Assembly (NCBI RefSeq): GCF_000725805.1
Contig: NZ_JOFT01000035.1
Location: forward strand, 1 to 64,000
Origin: Streptomyces xanthophaeus
Lineage (GTDB): Bacteria; Actinomycetota; Actinomycetes; Streptomycetales; Streptomycetaceae
Length of the DNA stretch: 64,000 nt
Direction: 5' to 3'
Shown: piece after piece, positions 1 to 10,742 of the stretch
Numbering within the stretch: the stretch's first letter is position 1
Layout of the letters: each line of letters opens with the position of its first letter
Notes under the pieces: model-generated
What the model was told of the DNA's origin: nothing
Databases searched by the model: none
Seen by the model: only the letters and a program-made list of their open reading frames with translations
Position numbers and translations under genes: made by a program

Positions 1-131
1 TTCGGTGGAGATGTCGCAATCCACACCGAACCCGGAGGCCCTCACCCATTTCAAGAACCCAGCACGCGTGTCACCAACGTCCCGGGACAACACACCTAGC
101 GGGCCCTGGGGGACGGGCAGGGCGGGGCGGT
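1..131. other. Intergenic edge downstream of hemW
   Basis: I find no credible coding frame here. A 10-bp palindrome (GTCCCGGGAC) lies at 79-88. The piece is the spacer between hemW and whatever follows it on the minus strand outside the window. No CIRCE or HAIR heat-shock operator is visible. Confidence 0.4.
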
Positions 132-1364
132 CTAGTCGACCAGGTCGCGGACCACCGCGTCGGCCAGGAGGCGGCCGCGCAGGGTCAGGACGGCGCGGCC
201 CGCCTCGTACGGGGCGGGCTCCAGGAGGCCGTCCGCCAGCGCCCGTCCCGCGGCCGCGAGGCCGGCGGGGGCGAGCAGCGACAGCGGGCAGCCGTCCACC
301 AGCCGCAGCTCCAGCAGGATCCGCTCCACCCTGCGGTCCTCCTCGGACAGGAGCTCGCGCCCCGCGCCCGGCGAGCGGCCCTGCGCCAGCGCGGCGGCGT
401 ACGCACCGGGGTGCTTCACGTTCCACCAGCGCACCCCGCCGACGTGGGAGTGCGCGCCGGGACCCGCGCCCCACCAGTCGGCCCCGCGCCAGTACAGCTC
501 GTTGTGCAGGCAGCGCCCGGCTTCGGAGGTGGCCCAGTTCGACACCTCGTACCAGGAGTACCCGGCCCCGGCCATGACCTCGTCCGCGATCAGGTAGCGG
601 TCGGCGTGCACGTCGTCGTCGGTCATCGGGACCTCGCCGCGGCGGATCCGGCGGGCCAGCTGGGTGCCCTCCTCGACGATCAGCGCGTACGCCGAGACGT
701 GGTCGGGGCCGGCGCCGAGGGCGGCGGCCAGGGTGTCGCGCCAGTCCTGGTCCGTCTCCCCCGGGGTGCCGTAGATCAGGTCCAGGTTGACGTGGTCGAA
801 GCCGGCGGCCCGTGCCTCCGCGACGCAGGCCTCCGGGCGGCCCGGGGTGTGGGTGCGGTCGAGCACCTTCAGGACGTGCTGCTTCGCGCTCTGCATGCCG
901 AAGGAGACCCGGTTGAAGCCGCCGGCCCGCAGTTCGGCCAGGTACGCCGGGTCCACCGACTCGGGATTGGCCTCGGTGGTGATCTCGGCGTCCTCGGCCA
1001 GGCCGAATTCGTCGCGGATCGCCGCGAGCATCCGTACGAGGTCCGCGGCCGGCAGCAGGGTCGGCGTACCGCCGCCGACGAAGACGGTGCGTACGGCCCT
1101 CGGGTCGTCGCCGAGCACCTTCCGGGCGAGGCGGACCTCGTCGATCAGGGTGTCGGCGTAGTTCTCCCGGGAGGCGAGCACGCCGCCGGTCCCGCGCAGC
1201 TCGGTCGCCGTGTAGGTGTTGAAATCGCAGTACCCGCAGCGCGTGGCGCAGTACGGGACGTGCAGGTAGAACCCGAGCGGCCGGTCCCCCGCACCCGCCA
1301 GGGCGTGCGACGGCAGCGAGCCGTCTTCGGGCATGGGGTCACCGTCGGGCAGTGCGGAAGGCAT
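132..1364 (-). CDS. hemW: Radical SAM protein HemW (heme chaperone)
   Basis: This is a 410-residue radical SAM protein of the HemN/HemW family. The iron-sulfur motif CATRCGYCDF places cysteines at residues 39, 43 and 46. The residue two after the last cysteine is Phe, where true HemN coproporphyrinogen dehydrogenases carry a fourth Cys, so HemW (heme binding and delivery to respiratory enzymes) is the better call. GGGTP follows in the SAM region, and a HemN C-terminal domain ends the protein. I chose the ATG at 1364; a GTG at 1406 is also in frame but adds only 14 low-complexity residues. In many actinobacteria hemW lies near lepA and the hrcA-dnaJ heat-shock genes, which fits the neighbourhood here. 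Confidence 0.9.
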   Translation of the reverse strand: MPSALPDGDPMPEDGSLPSHALAGAGDRPLGFYLHVPYCATRCGYCDFNTYTATELRGTGGVLASRENYADTLIDEVRLARKVLGDDPRAVRTVFVGGGTPTLLPAADLVRMLAAIRDEFGLAEDAEITTEANPESVDPAYLAELRAGGFNRVSFGMQSAKQHVLKVLDRTHTPGRPEACVAEARAAGFDHVNLDLIYGTPGETDQDWRDTLAAALGAGPDHVSAYALIVEEGTQLARRIRRGEVPMTDDDVHADRYLIADEVMAGAGYSWYEVSNWATSEAGRCLHNELYWRGADWWGAGPGAHSHVGGVRWWNVKHPGAYAAALAQGRSPGAGRELLSEEDRRVERILLELRLVDGCPLSLLAPAGLAAAGRALADGLLEPAPYEAGRAVLTLRGRLLADAVVRDLVD

Positions 1365-1474
1365 GCCCCCATTGTCCCGCACCCCCGGACCTCGCCCGGA
1401 CCGCACCGGAACCGCGGCCGGACCGCCGCCCAGCCCCGGCCCGCGGGGGGCCGGGGGCCGGGGTACCGGGGCGG

Positions 1475-3367
<1,893 letters not shown>

Positions 3368-3532
3368 GACATCCTCCGGACCGATCCACGCGGCAGTGCG
3401 TGGGCGTGGGGCGCTTGGGGGGCGCTTGGGACTGGCGAGTTTGTAACTGGCGAGTAACCGTCGAGCAGTGATCAGACTAGAGGCCCTCCGGCGTGCGCGT
3501 AAGAGCCCGCAAGCGGCCGGTTCATAACGAAA

Positions 3533-3562
3533 CAGGCCCCCGCGCCTGTGCGCGGGGGCCTG
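3533..3562 (-). terminator. Hairpin terminator after lepA
   Basis: A perfect 13-bp stem (3533-3545 with 3550-3562) encloses the loop CTGT. On the minus strand it follows the lepA stop by 26 nt and is itself followed by TTTCGTTAT, so it reads as a rho-independent terminator for lepA. Confidence 0.85.
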
Positions 3563-3588
3563 GCTCCGTCGGGTGACGACGAGGGGCG

Positions 3589-5454
3589 CTACTTCTTCTT
3601 GCCGCTGGACTCGTCGCTGGAGAGGACGGCGATGAAGGCCTCCTGCGGGACCTCCACGGAGCCGACCATCTTCATCCGCTTCTTGCCTTCCTTCTGCTTC
3701 TCCAGCAGCTTCCGCTTACGGGAGATGTCACCGCCGTAGCACTTGGCGAGGACGTCCTTGCGGATGGCGCGGATGGTCTCTCGGGCGATGACGCGGGAGC
3801 CGACCGCGGCCTGGATCGGGATCTCGAACGCCTGCCGCGGGATCAGCTCGCGCAGCTTGGCGACCAGGCGCACGCCGTAGGCGTAGGCGGCGTCCTTGTG
3901 GCAGACGGCGGAGAAGGCGTCGACCTTGTCGCCGTGCAGCAGGATGTCGACCTTGACCAGGCTGCCGGACTGCTCCCCCGTGGGTTCGTAGTCCAGGGAG
4001 GCGTAGCCGCGCGTCTTGGACTTCAGCTGGTCGAAGAAGTCGAAGACGATCTCGGCGAGCGGGAGCGTGTAGCGGATCTCGACCCGGTCCTCGGAGAGGT
4101 AGTCCATCCCGAGGAGGGTGCCGCGGCGCGTCTGGCAGAGCTCCATGATCGCGCCGATGAACTCGGAGGGCGCGAGCAGCGTGGCCCGGACGACCGGCTC
4201 GAACACGTCCGAGATCTTGCCCTCGGGGAATTCGCTCGGGTTGGTGACGGAGACTTCCTTGCCGTCCTCCATGACCACCCGGTAGACCACGTTGGGCGCG
4301 GTGGCGATCAGGTCGAGGCCGAACTCGCGCTCCAGGCGCTCGCGGACCACGTCCAGGTGGAGCAGGCCGAGGAAGCCGACGCGGAAGCCGAAGCCGAGCG
4401 CCGCCGAGGTCTCCGGCTCGTAGACCAGCGCGGCGTCGTTGAGCTGCAGCTTGTCGAGGGCCTCGCGCAGGTCCGGGTAGTCCGAGCCGTCGAGCGGGTA
4501 CAGGCCCGAGAAGACCATCGGCCGCGGGTCCTTGTAACCGCCGAGGGCCTCGGTCGCGCCGTTGTTCAGGCTGGTGATGGTGTCACCGACCTTGGACTGA
4601 CGGACGTCCTTCACGCCGGTGATGATGTAGCCCACCTCGCCGACGCCGATGCCGTCGGCCGGGGTCATCTCCGGGGAGGAGACGCCGATCTCCAGCAGCT
4701 CGTGGGTGGCGCCGGTGGACATCATCCGGATGCGCTCGCGCTTGTTGAGCTGGCCGTCGACGACACGGACGTACGTCACGACGCCGCGGTACGAGTCGTA
4801 GACCGAGTCGAAGATCATCGCGCGGGCCGGGGCGTCCTTGGGGCCGACGGGCGCCGGGACGGTGGCGACGATCTTGTCGAGCAGTGCGTCCACGCCGAGA
4901 CCGGTCTTCGCCGAGACGCGCAGGACGTCCTCGGGCTGGCAGCCGACCAGGTTCGCGAGCTCCTCGGCGAACTTCTCCGGCTGGGCGGCCGGCAGGTCGA
5001 TCTTGTTCAGGACCGGGACGATCGCGAGGTCCTTCTCCATCGCCAGGTACAGGTTGGCGAGGGTCTGCGCCTCGATGCCCTGGGCCGCGTCGACCAGGAG
5101 GACCGTGCCCTCGCAGGCGGCGAGGGAGCGCGAGACCTCGTAGGTGAAGTCGACGTGCCCGGGGGTGTCGATCATGTTGAGGACGTGGGTCTTGCCCTGG
5201 TCCTCGCCCGTGGTCGGCGCCCACGGCAGGCGGACCGCCTGGGACTTGATCGTGATGCCGCGCTCACGCTCGATGTCCATGCGGTCGAGGTACTGGGCGC
5301 GCATCTGCCGCTGGTCGACCACACCGGTGAGCTGGAGCATCCGGTCGGCAAGGGTCGACTTGCCGTGGTCGATGTGCGCGATGATGCAGAAGTTGCGGAT
5401 CAGCGCCGGGTCGGTACGGCTCGGCTCGGGCACGTGGCTGGGGATCGCGGGCAC
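3589..5454 (-). CDS. lepA: Elongation factor 4 (back-translocating GTPase LepA)
   Basis: The 621-residue GTPase matches LepA/EF4 over its whole length. The G1 motif AHIDHGKS, the switch-II DTPGH and the specificity motif NKID are all present. They are followed by EF-G-like domains II, III and V and the LepA-specific C-terminal domain, which is Lys-rich at its end. LepA acts on the ribosome, most likely during initiation or when elongation stalls. The frame stays open far upstream, but homology begins just after the GTG at 5454, which has an AGGA element 6-7 nt before it; this gives the usual family length. It diverges from rpsT across about 260 bp, an arrangement common in actinobacteria. Confidence 0.95.
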   Translation of the reverse strand: MPAIPSHVPEPSRTDPALIRNFCIIAHIDHGKSTLADRMLQLTGVVDQRQMRAQYLDRMDIERERGITIKSQAVRLPWAPTTGEDQGKTHVLNMIDTPGHVDFTYEVSRSLAACEGTVLLVDAAQGIEAQTLANLYLAMEKDLAIVPVLNKIDLPAAQPEKFAEELANLVGCQPEDVLRVSAKTGLGVDALLDKIVATVPAPVGPKDAPARAMIFDSVYDSYRGVVTYVRVVDGQLNKRERIRMMSTGATHELLEIGVSSPEMTPADGIGVGEVGYIITGVKDVRQSKVGDTITSLNNGATEALGGYKDPRPMVFSGLYPLDGSDYPDLREALDKLQLNDAALVYEPETSAALGFGFRVGFLGLLHLDVVRERLEREFGLDLIATAPNVVYRVVMEDGKEVSVTNPSEFPEGKISDVFEPVVRATLLAPSEFIGAIMELCQTRRGTLLGMDYLSEDRVEIRYTLPLAEIVFDFFDQLKSKTRGYASLDYEPTGEQSGSLVKVDILLHGDKVDAFSAVCHKDAAYAYGVRLVAKLRELIPRQAFEIPIQAAVGSRVIARETIRAIRKDVLAKCYGGDISRKRKLLEKQKEGKKRMKMVGSVEVPQEAFIAVLSSDESSGKKK

Positions 5455-5601
5455 GCAGTGTCCTGATTCTCGGGTCGCAGTCGGAAGCGTTTGCGGAGCG
5501 TCGGTTCGGAGCGGAGGTCCGGCTCCCGCCGCCGTCGGCGGCGTGATCTCGGACCTGTGCGCAGACTCCCATGGTCCCATGGACGGGGCAGTGCGCTCGG
5601 T

Positions 5602-5631
5602 TTGGGCCGCCCCGAGCGTGCCTGGTAGCCT
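5602..5631 (+). promoter_or_regulatory. Candidate promoter of rpsT
   Basis: TTGGGC at 5602-5607 and TAGCCT at 5626-5631 are separated by 18 bp and resemble a vegetative HrdB-type promoter. Transcription would begin near 5638, leaving a leader of about 75 nt before rpsT. Confidence 0.5.
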
Positions 5632-5639
5632 GGGCAGCT

Positions 5640-5672
5640 GTGTCTCGTATGCCCTCTCAGCTGTCGAGACAC
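5640..5672 (+). promoter_or_regulatory. Stem-loop in the rpsT leader
   Basis: An 8-bp perfect stem (GTGTCTCG at 5640-5647 with CGAGACAC at 5665-5672) lies at the very start of the predicted rpsT transcript. It could stabilise the 5' end or serve ribosomal-protein feedback; the sequence alone does not decide. Confidence 0.4.
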
Positions 5673-5712
5673 GATCCGAAGCACAAAACTCTGAACCTGA
5701 AAAGGCTCTTTC

Positions 5713-5979
5713 GTGGCGAACATCAAGTCCCAGATCAAGCGGAACAAGACGAACGAGAAGGCGCGCCTGCGCAACAAGGCCGTCAAGTCCTCGCTCAAGA
5801 CCGCGATCCGCAAGGCCCGCGAGGCCGTCCTCGCCGGTGACGTCGAGAAGGCCACCACGGCTTCCCGCGACGCCGCGCGTGCGCTCGACAAGGCTGTCTC
5901 GAAGGGTGTCATCCACAAGAACGCCGCCGCCAACAAGAAGTCGGCGCTGGCCTCCAAGGTTGCCTCCCTCCAGGGCTGA
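5713..5979 (+). CDS. rpsT: 30S ribosomal protein S20
   Basis: The 88-residue, Lys/Arg/Ala-rich helical protein starts [11 protein letters not shown] and matches bacterial S20 from end to end. S20 is an early-assembling protein that binds 16S rRNA in the body of the small subunit. It starts with GTG at 5713 behind an AAAAGG Shine-Dalgarno. It is monocistronic, diverges from lepA, and is followed by a strong bidirectional hairpin before the convergent tetR gene. Confidence 0.97.
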   Translation: MANIKSQIKRNKTNEKARLRNKAVKSSLKTAIRKAREAVLAGDVEKATTASRDAARALDKAVSKGVIHKNAAANKKSALASKVASLQG

Positions 5980-6097
5980 GCTCCTGATGTGATCGCCGGG
6001 TAGGGATCCAGCGGGCCCTCTCTCCCGCTCCCGACCGGCACCCCGCTCCGCACACGAAGCGTTCGCCACGCGGGTGCGGCGCAACCAAAGCAGTGAC

Positions 6098-6146
6098 CGA
6101 AGGCCCCGGCCTCCACCCTTCCCCAGGGTGGTCGCCGGGGCCTTCG
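6098..6146. terminator. Bidirectional terminator between rpsT and tetR
   Basis: An outer 13-bp perfect stem (6098-6110 with 6134-6146) contains an inner 7-bp stem (6113-6119 with 6125-6131). It sits between two convergent genes and can serve both strands. Confidence 0.8.
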
Positions 6147-6169
6147 TGCATGTCCGGCTGCCGGGCGGG

Positions 6170-6805
6170 TCAGCCTGTCAGCGCGGCGAGGACGGTCGAG
6201 GTGAGGACCTCGGGGGCGTCCGCGGGGTCCATCCGCCCGGCCTGGACCTCGGCCGCAGCGGCGTGGACGAGGCTGTAGACGACCGTGACCAGCCAGTCCG
6301 CCGACTGGTCCGACCGCAGCTCACCTGCCTCCTGGCCGCGCAGGACCAGCCGCCGGACGGGCGCCAGGATCCGTTCGTGGCGCTCGCGCAGCCGCTCGGG
6401 CGGGAGCGCGGCGGAGACGGCGGCGAAGACGGCCGAGTGCCGGTCGAGGAGCCGCCAGGACGTACGGACGAGCCGGCCCAGCTCCTCGGCGGTGCCGCCG
6501 GGACCGGAGGTGCTGGCGGCGCCGTCGGCGCCGCCAGCGGGTGGCCCGTGGACCCCGTCGAGGGCGGCGGCCGCCTCGGACACGGCCCGGTCGAGGGCGG
6601 CGTCGAGCAGCGCCTCGCGGGTGGGGAAGTGCGAGTAGAGCGTGACCCGGCTGACGCCTGCGGCGCGGGCGATGGCGGCCATGCTCGCCTGCGGGTCGGC
6701 GAGGAAACAGTCCAGACCCGCGTCGACGATCGCGGCGGTGTTGCGCTCCGCGTCGGCGCGACGGGGGCGGGACCGGGGGCCGGGTCGGGGGGCTTCGGAG
6801 ACCAT
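6170..6805 (-). CDS. TetR-family transcriptional regulator
   Basis: This 211-residue protein has an N-terminal TetR helix-turn-helix. The recognisable segment [20 protein letters not shown] covers roughly residues 41-60, with the typical Tyr-Ser-His-Phe recognition end, and is followed by a variable all-helical ligand domain. The first 15 residues are Arg/Pro-rich. The gene diverges from an MFS exporter, and two matching imperfect palindromes lie in the 92-bp gap, so it is most likely the local repressor of that exporter. The ATG at 6805 has no strong Shine-Dalgarno, so translation may be weak or from a near-leaderless transcript. The inducer is unknown. Confidence 0.88.
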   Translation of the reverse strand: MVSEAPRPGPRSRPRRADAERNTAAIVDAGLDCFLADPQASMAAIARAAGVSRVTLYSHFPTREALLDAALDRAVSEAAAALDGVHGPPAGGADGAASTSGPGGTAEELGRLVRTSWRLLDRHSAVFAAVSAALPPERLRERHERILAPVRRLVLRGQEAGELRSDQSADWLVTVVYSLVHAAAAEVQAGRMDPADAPEVLTSTVLAALTG

Positions 6806-6815
6806 GGACCCAAAC

Positions 6816-6831
6816 TTAACACCCCTGTTCA
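6816..6831. promoter_or_regulatory. Operator-like palindrome, site 1
   Basis: TTAACACCCCTGTTCA is an imperfect inverted repeat (core AACA-N4-TGTT) that sits 10 bp in front of the tetR start. The same pattern recurs at site 2, which is what makes it a likely TetR binding site. Confidence 0.55.
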
Positions 6832-6862
6832 CATTCCAGCGGAGGGCCTGCATACTCGATCC

Positions 6863-6878
6863 CTGACACCACTGTTAA
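6863..6878. promoter_or_regulatory. Operator-like palindrome, site 2
   Basis: CTGACACCACTGTTAA shares the ACA-CCMC-TGTT core with site 1. The two centres are 47 bp apart. It lies 19 bp upstream of the exporter start codon, where a bound repressor would block transcription or escape from the promoter. Confidence 0.55.
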
Positions 6879-6897
6879 CTTTAGGAGCGGTCCCGTC

Positions 6898-8325
6898 ATG
6901 CCCTCTCCCGCCGAGCACGCCCGGCACCACGACCACGACCACGGCCACGGCCACGGCCACGGCCACGGCCATGCCCCCGCGCCCGCGCCCGTCCCCGCAC
7001 CGGCGGGGCATCCCCACCGGTGGCGGCTGCTCTTCCTCCTGTGCCTGGCCCAGTTCCTGCTCATCGCGGACGTCACGGTGGTGAACGTGGCCCTGCCCGC
7101 CATCGGCGCCGACCTCGGCCTCTCCGCGTCCGGGCTCACCCGGGTGGTCACCGCCTACACGCTCTTCTTCGGGGCCCTGCTCCTGACCGGCGGGCGACTG
7201 GCCGACCGGTTCGGGGCCCGGCGGATGTTCCTGACGGGGCTGGCGCTGTTCACCGCGGCCTCGGTGGCCTCCGGACTCGCCGCGGGCGGGGGCACGCTCA
7301 TCGCCGCACGGTCGGTGCAGGGGATCGGTGCGGCCCTGCTCTCACCGGCCGCGATGGCCCTGGTGCTGTCCCTGTTCCAAGGACCGGCCCGGCACCGGGC
7401 CCTGGGCGTCTGGGCGGCGGTCGGCGGCGCGGGCGCGGCCGTCGGCGTCCTGCTCGGCGGAGTCCTGGCCGCCGGACCCGGCTGGCGCTGGATCTTCTAC
7501 GTCAACCTGCCCGCCGGGGCGTTCGCCCTGATCGCCGTCCCCCTGCTGCTGGGCCCCGCGCTCCGCGGCGCCGACAGCCGCCCGGCGCACCGGGCCCCGC
7601 TGGACGTGCCCGGGGCGCTCCTGCTGACGGCGGCTTCGGCCGCCCTCGTCCACGGCCTGACCGCACGCTCCTGGCCCTGGCTCGCCGCGGCCCTCGGGGC
7701 GGGGGCCTTGCTGACCCTGGTGCAGCGCCGCACCCGGCACCCGCTGCTCCCCGCCGCACTGCCGGGCCGGCGCGCCCTGCTGGGCGGCAGCGCGGTGATG
7801 CTGGGGGCGGCCGGGCTGCTGGTGGCCGGGTTCTACCTGAGCTCCCTGCACATCCAGCACACCCTCGGGCGGAGCCCGCTGGTCACCGGCCTGGCCTTCC
7901 TGCCGGTCGCGGTGGCCGTCACCGCGGGGGCCCACCTGGGCGGCCGCGCGGTCGTCCGCTTCGGCTGGCGCCCGGTCGGTGCGGCCTCCTTCGCCCTGGC
8001 GGCGGCCGGAGCCGCATCGGCGCCCCACGGCGGCCTCTGGACGGGGCTGGTCCCCGGCTTCGCCCTGCTCGCCCTCGGACTGGGCGCGGCCTTCGTCTGC
8101 GCCACGACGGCCGCCCTCTCGGAGGTCCCCGCGGACCGCGCAGGACTGGCCTCGGGCCTGGTCGGCACGTCGCACGAACTCGGCGCGGCCCTCGGCGTCG
8201 CCGCCCTCGCCTCGGGGGGCTTCACCAGCCTGCCCCTCCCGGCCCTGGCCCTCGCCCTGGCCGCCGCACTCCTGCTCCCCACCGGCCGCCCCTCCCCCGC
8301 GGCGGCCCGCGCGATGGCCCACTGA
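6898..8325 (+). CDS. MFS drug-exporter (DHA2/EmrB-QacA type) with His-rich N-terminus
   Basis: This 475-residue integral membrane protein has the motif-A region GGRLADRFGARR and the motif-C-like stretch of drug:H+ antiporters, with many hydrophobic segments consistent with 12-14 transmembrane helices. It most likely exports a toxic small molecule by proton exchange. The first 25 residues contain ten histidines in alternating HDHDHGHGHGHGHGH form, encoded by a GGCCAC hexanucleotide run at 6943-6972. That tail could bind Zn, Ni or Co, or be a neutral repeat expansion. An AGGAG Shine-Dalgarno lies 10 nt before the ATG. It diverges from the TetR gene, which probably controls it. Confidence 0.88.
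   Translation: MPSPAEHARHHDHDHGHGHGHGHGHAPAPAPVPAPAGHPHRWRLLFLLCLAQFLLIADVTVVNVALPAIGADLGLSASGLTRVVTAYTLFFGALLLTGGRLADRFGARRMFLTGLALFTAASVASGLAAGGGTLIAARSVQGIGAALLSPAAMALVLSLFQGPARHRALGVWAAVGGAGAAVGVLLGGVLAAGPGWRWIFYVNLPAGAFALIAVPLLLGPALRGADSRPAHRAPLDVPGALLLTAASAALVHGLTARSWPWLAAALGAGALLTLVQRRTRHPLLPAALPGRRALLGGSAVMLGAAGLLVAGFYLSSLHIQHTLGRSPLVTGLAFLPVAVAVTAGAHLGGRAVVRFGWRPVGAASFALAAAGAASAPHGGLWTGLVPGFALLALGLGAAFVCATTAALSEVPADRAGLASGLVGTSHELGAALGVAALASGGFTSLPLPALALALAAALLLPTGRPSPAAARAMAH
6943..6972 (+). repeat. GGCCAC hexamer repeat encoding Gly-His
   Basis: Four exact GGCCAC units and a fifth ending in T lie inside the exporter coding sequence. The run preserves frame, so copy number changes would lengthen or shorten the Gly-His tail without breaking the gene. 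Confidence 0.85.
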
Positions 8326-8346
8326 ACGCGCCCGGTCACAGCACCG

Positions 8347-8415
8347 GCCGAGTCCGTGGTGTCCGGTGCCGTGCACGGCAAGCGGACGGGCACCCGGGCA
8401 CCGGACGCACTCGGC
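8347..8415. terminator. Inverted repeats between convergent exporter and holA genes
   Basis: Two nested stems (8361-8370 with 8397-8406, and 8347-8353 with 8409-8415) form a long hairpin between the two stops. It is the only strong structure in the gap and probably terminates from both sides. Confidence 0.55.
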
Positions 8416-8486
8416 TGCGGCCCGGTGCGGCGCCAGGCGTCGCGGGCCCGGAAAGACCGCCGCCGCCCCACTCCGGAAGAGACGGG

Positions 8487-9479
8487 CTACTGGCGCTGGG
8501 GGCGGGCCGCGCGGGCCACCGCCACGACCGCCTTCTCCAGGGCGTACTCGGGGTCGTCGCCGCCGCCCTTGACCCCGGCGTCCGCCGCGGCCACGGCACG
8601 CAGGGCGTCGGCGACGCCGTCGGCCGACCAGCCCCGCATCTGCTGGCGGACGCGGTCGATCTTCCACGGCGGCATGCCCAGGTCCCGCGCCAGGTCGCCC
8701 GGGCGGGCTCCGCGCGGCGCGGAGGCCAGCTTGCCGATCGCCCGGACGGCCTGGGCCAGCGCACTGGTGATCAGCACCGGCGCCACCCCGGTGGACAGGG
8801 ACCAGCGCAGGGCCTCCAGGGCCTCGGCCGCGCGGCCCTCCACCGCCCGGTCGGCGACCGTGAAGCTGGAGGCCTCGGCCCGGCCGGTGTAGTACCGGCC
8901 CACGACGGCCTCGTCGATGGTGCCCTCGACGTCCGCGCACAGCTGAGCCGCCGCGCTCGCCAGCTCGCGCAGGTCGCTGCCGATCGCGTCCACGAGGGTC
9001 TGGCAGGCCTCGGGGGTCGCCGACCGGCCCAGCGTGCGGAACTCGCCCCGTACGAAGGCCAGCCGGTCCGCCGCCTTGGTCATCTTCGGGCAGGCGACCT
9101 CGCGCGCACCCGCCTTCCGCGCCGCGTCCAGCAGGCCCTTGCCCTTGACCCCGCCCGCGTGGAGGAGGACGAGCGTGATCTCCTCGAACGGTGCGGCGAG
9201 GTACGCCTTGACCTCCTTGACCGTGTCCGCGGAGAGGTCCTGCGCATTGCGCACGACCAGGACCTTGCGCTCGGAGAAGAGCGAGGGGCTCGTCAGCTCG
9301 GCCAGCGTGCCGGGCTGGAGCTGTTCGGAGGCGAGGTCGCGCACGTCCGTGTCGGCATCGGCGGCGCGGGCGGCCGCCACCACTTCCCGTACGGCACGGT
9401 CGAGCAGCAGGTCCTCCTGCCCCACCGCGAGGGTGAACGGGGCGAGCAGGTCGTCGGTGGAGTTCTTCCTGGTGGCCAT
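8487..9479 (-). CDS. holA: DNA polymerase III subunit delta
   Basis: The 330-residue protein matches the clamp-loader delta subunit, which opens the sliding clamp during replication. Recognisable features are the N-terminal AAA+-like fold (TLAVGQEDLLLDRAV; KVLVVRNAQDL) and the C-terminal collar domain with MPPWKIDRVRQQ. Delta naturally lacks a functional Walker A, as here. I chose the ATG at 9479 (MATRKNSTDD); ATG/GTG codons up to 9509 are in frame but add only a short tail. It is convergent with the exporter gene and divergent from the small gene at 9538. Confidence 0.92.
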   Translation of the reverse strand: MATRKNSTDDLLAPFTLAVGQEDLLLDRAVREVVAAARAADADTDVRDLASEQLQPGTLAELTSPSLFSERKVLVVRNAQDLSADTVKEVKAYLAAPFEEITLVLLHAGGVKGKGLLDAARKAGAREVACPKMTKAADRLAFVRGEFRTLGRSATPEACQTLVDAIGSDLRELASAAAQLCADVEGTIDEAVVGRYYTGRAEASSFTVADRAVEGRAAEALEALRWSLSTGVAPVLITSALAQAVRAIGKLASAPRGARPGDLARDLGMPPWKIDRVRQQMRGWSADGVADALRAVAAADAGVKGGGDDPEYALEKAVVAVARAARPQRQ

Positions 9480-9537
9480 CGCTCCCAGCATCCCACGCCG
9501 CACTGACACTCCCCCGCCCCGCGGCCCCTCTCACCCG

Positions 9538-9798
9538 ATGCCCGAGAATGGCCGGGTGAACGTGCGACATGTACTCGTCCTGCCCGACCGCGACGCCGCC
9601 GAGGAGGTGGCGCAGGAGGCCGTGGACCGCTTCGGCCTCCCGGAGGAACCGCAGTTGGTGCGCGACGCCCTCGCCGGTGAGGACGACGCCGAGGACGCCC
9701 AGTGGCTGGTGGTGGTCGAGGACCCGCAGGAGAAGCTCGACGCCGCCGCGCTGGACGGCCTCGCGTCCGAGTACGAAGGCTGGCTGGAAGCCCCGTAG
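9538..9798 (+). CDS. Small acidic conserved hypothetical protein
   Basis: This 86-residue protein is rich in Asp/Glu (central region DALAGEDDAEDAQ) and has no Cys, signal peptide or membrane segment. Codon use is typical of real Streptomyces genes, with a nearly invariant G/C third base. The ATG at 9538 is used here; a GTG at 9556 is equally possible and would remove six residues. It lies alone between divergent holA and convergent YceI genes. I recognise no domain and offer no function. Confidence 0.65.
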   Translation: MPENGRVNVRHVLVLPDRDAAEEVAQEAVDRFGLPEEPQLVRDALAGEDDAEDAQWLVVVEDPQEKLDAAALDGLASEYEGWLEAP

Positions 9799-9803
9799 GG
9801 CGC

Positions 9804-10685
9804 TCAGGCCTTGTGCACGATCTGGACGTCCAGGGCCACGTCCACGTGCGAACCGATCGCCGCGATCCCCTGCGCCAGCATCGACTGCCAGTTCAGGGTG
9901 AAGTCCTCGCGCTGCAGTTCGGCGGTGGCCCGGCAGGCGGCCCGCGGCTCGCCCTCCATGCCCGTGCCGATGCCCAGGTACTGCGTGTCCAGGGTCACGG
10001 AGCGGCTGACCCCGTGGAGGGTCAGGGCGCCCGCGACGGCCCAGCGGCTGCCGCTGCGGTGGATGAACCGTTCGCTGTAGAACTCCACCGTGGGGTGCCT
10101 GGCAGCGTTCAGGAAGTCCGCGGACCGCAGGTGGTCGTCCCGCATCCGCGAACCGGTGTCGATGCTCGCCGCATCCATGATGACGTGCATGGAGGAGTCC
10201 TCCATGCGCTCGGCTATCCGGACGGCCCCGGCGAAGGTGTTGAACCGGCCGTGGATCCGGGCGAAGCCGATGTGCCGGACCGAGAACCCGATCGACGAAT
10301 GCGTCGGGTCCAGCTCCCAGTGCCCGGGCTGCGGCAGCAGCGGGGGCTCCACGGCGTCGAGGATGATCTCCGCCGTGCCGGGCTGCGCCGGGTCCCCCAC
10401 CAGCGTCGCCCCGTGGAACGGGGCGTACCCCTCGGCCGTGACGGAGAGGCGGTACTCGCCCTCCGGAACGGCTGCCGCGAATCCGCCGTACGGGTCGGTC
10501 TCCCCGCTGACGATGCGTCGGCCGATCGGATCCGTCACCTCGACCGCGGCCTGCCGGAGCGGCTGGTGGACCGTGTCGAGGACCCGGCAGCTGAGCAGGC
10601 GCGCCGTCGGCGGCAGCATCAGCGTCGCGGTTGTCTGCGGACTGGAACCGCCGCCCGGCTCCGACCCCCGTCTGCGACCGAACAT
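9804..10685 (-). CDS. YceI-family protein with N-terminal carboxypeptidase-regulatory-like domain
   Basis: The 293-residue protein is a two-domain fusion. Residues about 30-95 resemble a carboxypeptidase regulatory-like beta-sandwich (YGGFAAAVPEGEYRLSVTAE). Residues about 115-293 form a YceI lipocalin-like barrel (HWELDPTHSSIGFSVRHIGF; LHGVSRSVTLD). YceI barrels bind long isoprenoid or amide lipids in other bacteria. No signal peptide is visible (N-terminus MFGRRRGSEPGGG), so a cytosolic location is likely. The ATG at 10685 is preceded by a GGGGG element. Its stop is 6 nt from the convergent small gene at 9798. The comEC frame runs into it from upstream in another phase. Confidence 0.85.
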   Translation of the reverse strand: MFGRRRGSEPGGGSSPQTTATLMLPPTARLLSCRVLDTVHQPLRQAAVEVTDPIGRRIVSGETDPYGGFAAAVPEGEYRLSVTAEGYAPFHGATLVGDPAQPGTAEIILDAVEPPLLPQPGHWELDPTHSSIGFSVRHIGFARIHGRFNTFAGAVRIAERMEDSSMHVIMDAASIDTGSRMRDDHLRSADFLNAARHPTVEFYSERFIHRSGSRWAVAGALTLHGVSRSVTLDTQYLGIGTGMEGEPRAACRATAELQREDFTLNWQSMLAQGIAAIGSHVDVALDVQIVHKA

Positions 10686-10742
10686 GGCTGGTGCACCCCC
10701 GTGCTGTGTGGACTTGGACCGCTGTGGCGAAGACGCATTCGA

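Noticed and set aside
1..131. CIRCE or HAIR heat-shock operator near the left edge
   Set aside because: Neither TTAGCACTC/GAGTGCTAA nor CTTGAGT/ACTCAAG is present.
5..577. Plus-strand frame opposite the hemW 3' end
   Set aside because: Arg/Pro-rich composition is typical of antisense reading of GC-rich genes; hemW on the other strand is well supported.
3589..6084. LepA with 200 extra N-terminal residues
   Set aside because: The extension overlaps rpsT on the other strand and its promoter; the GTG at 5454 gives the normal family length.
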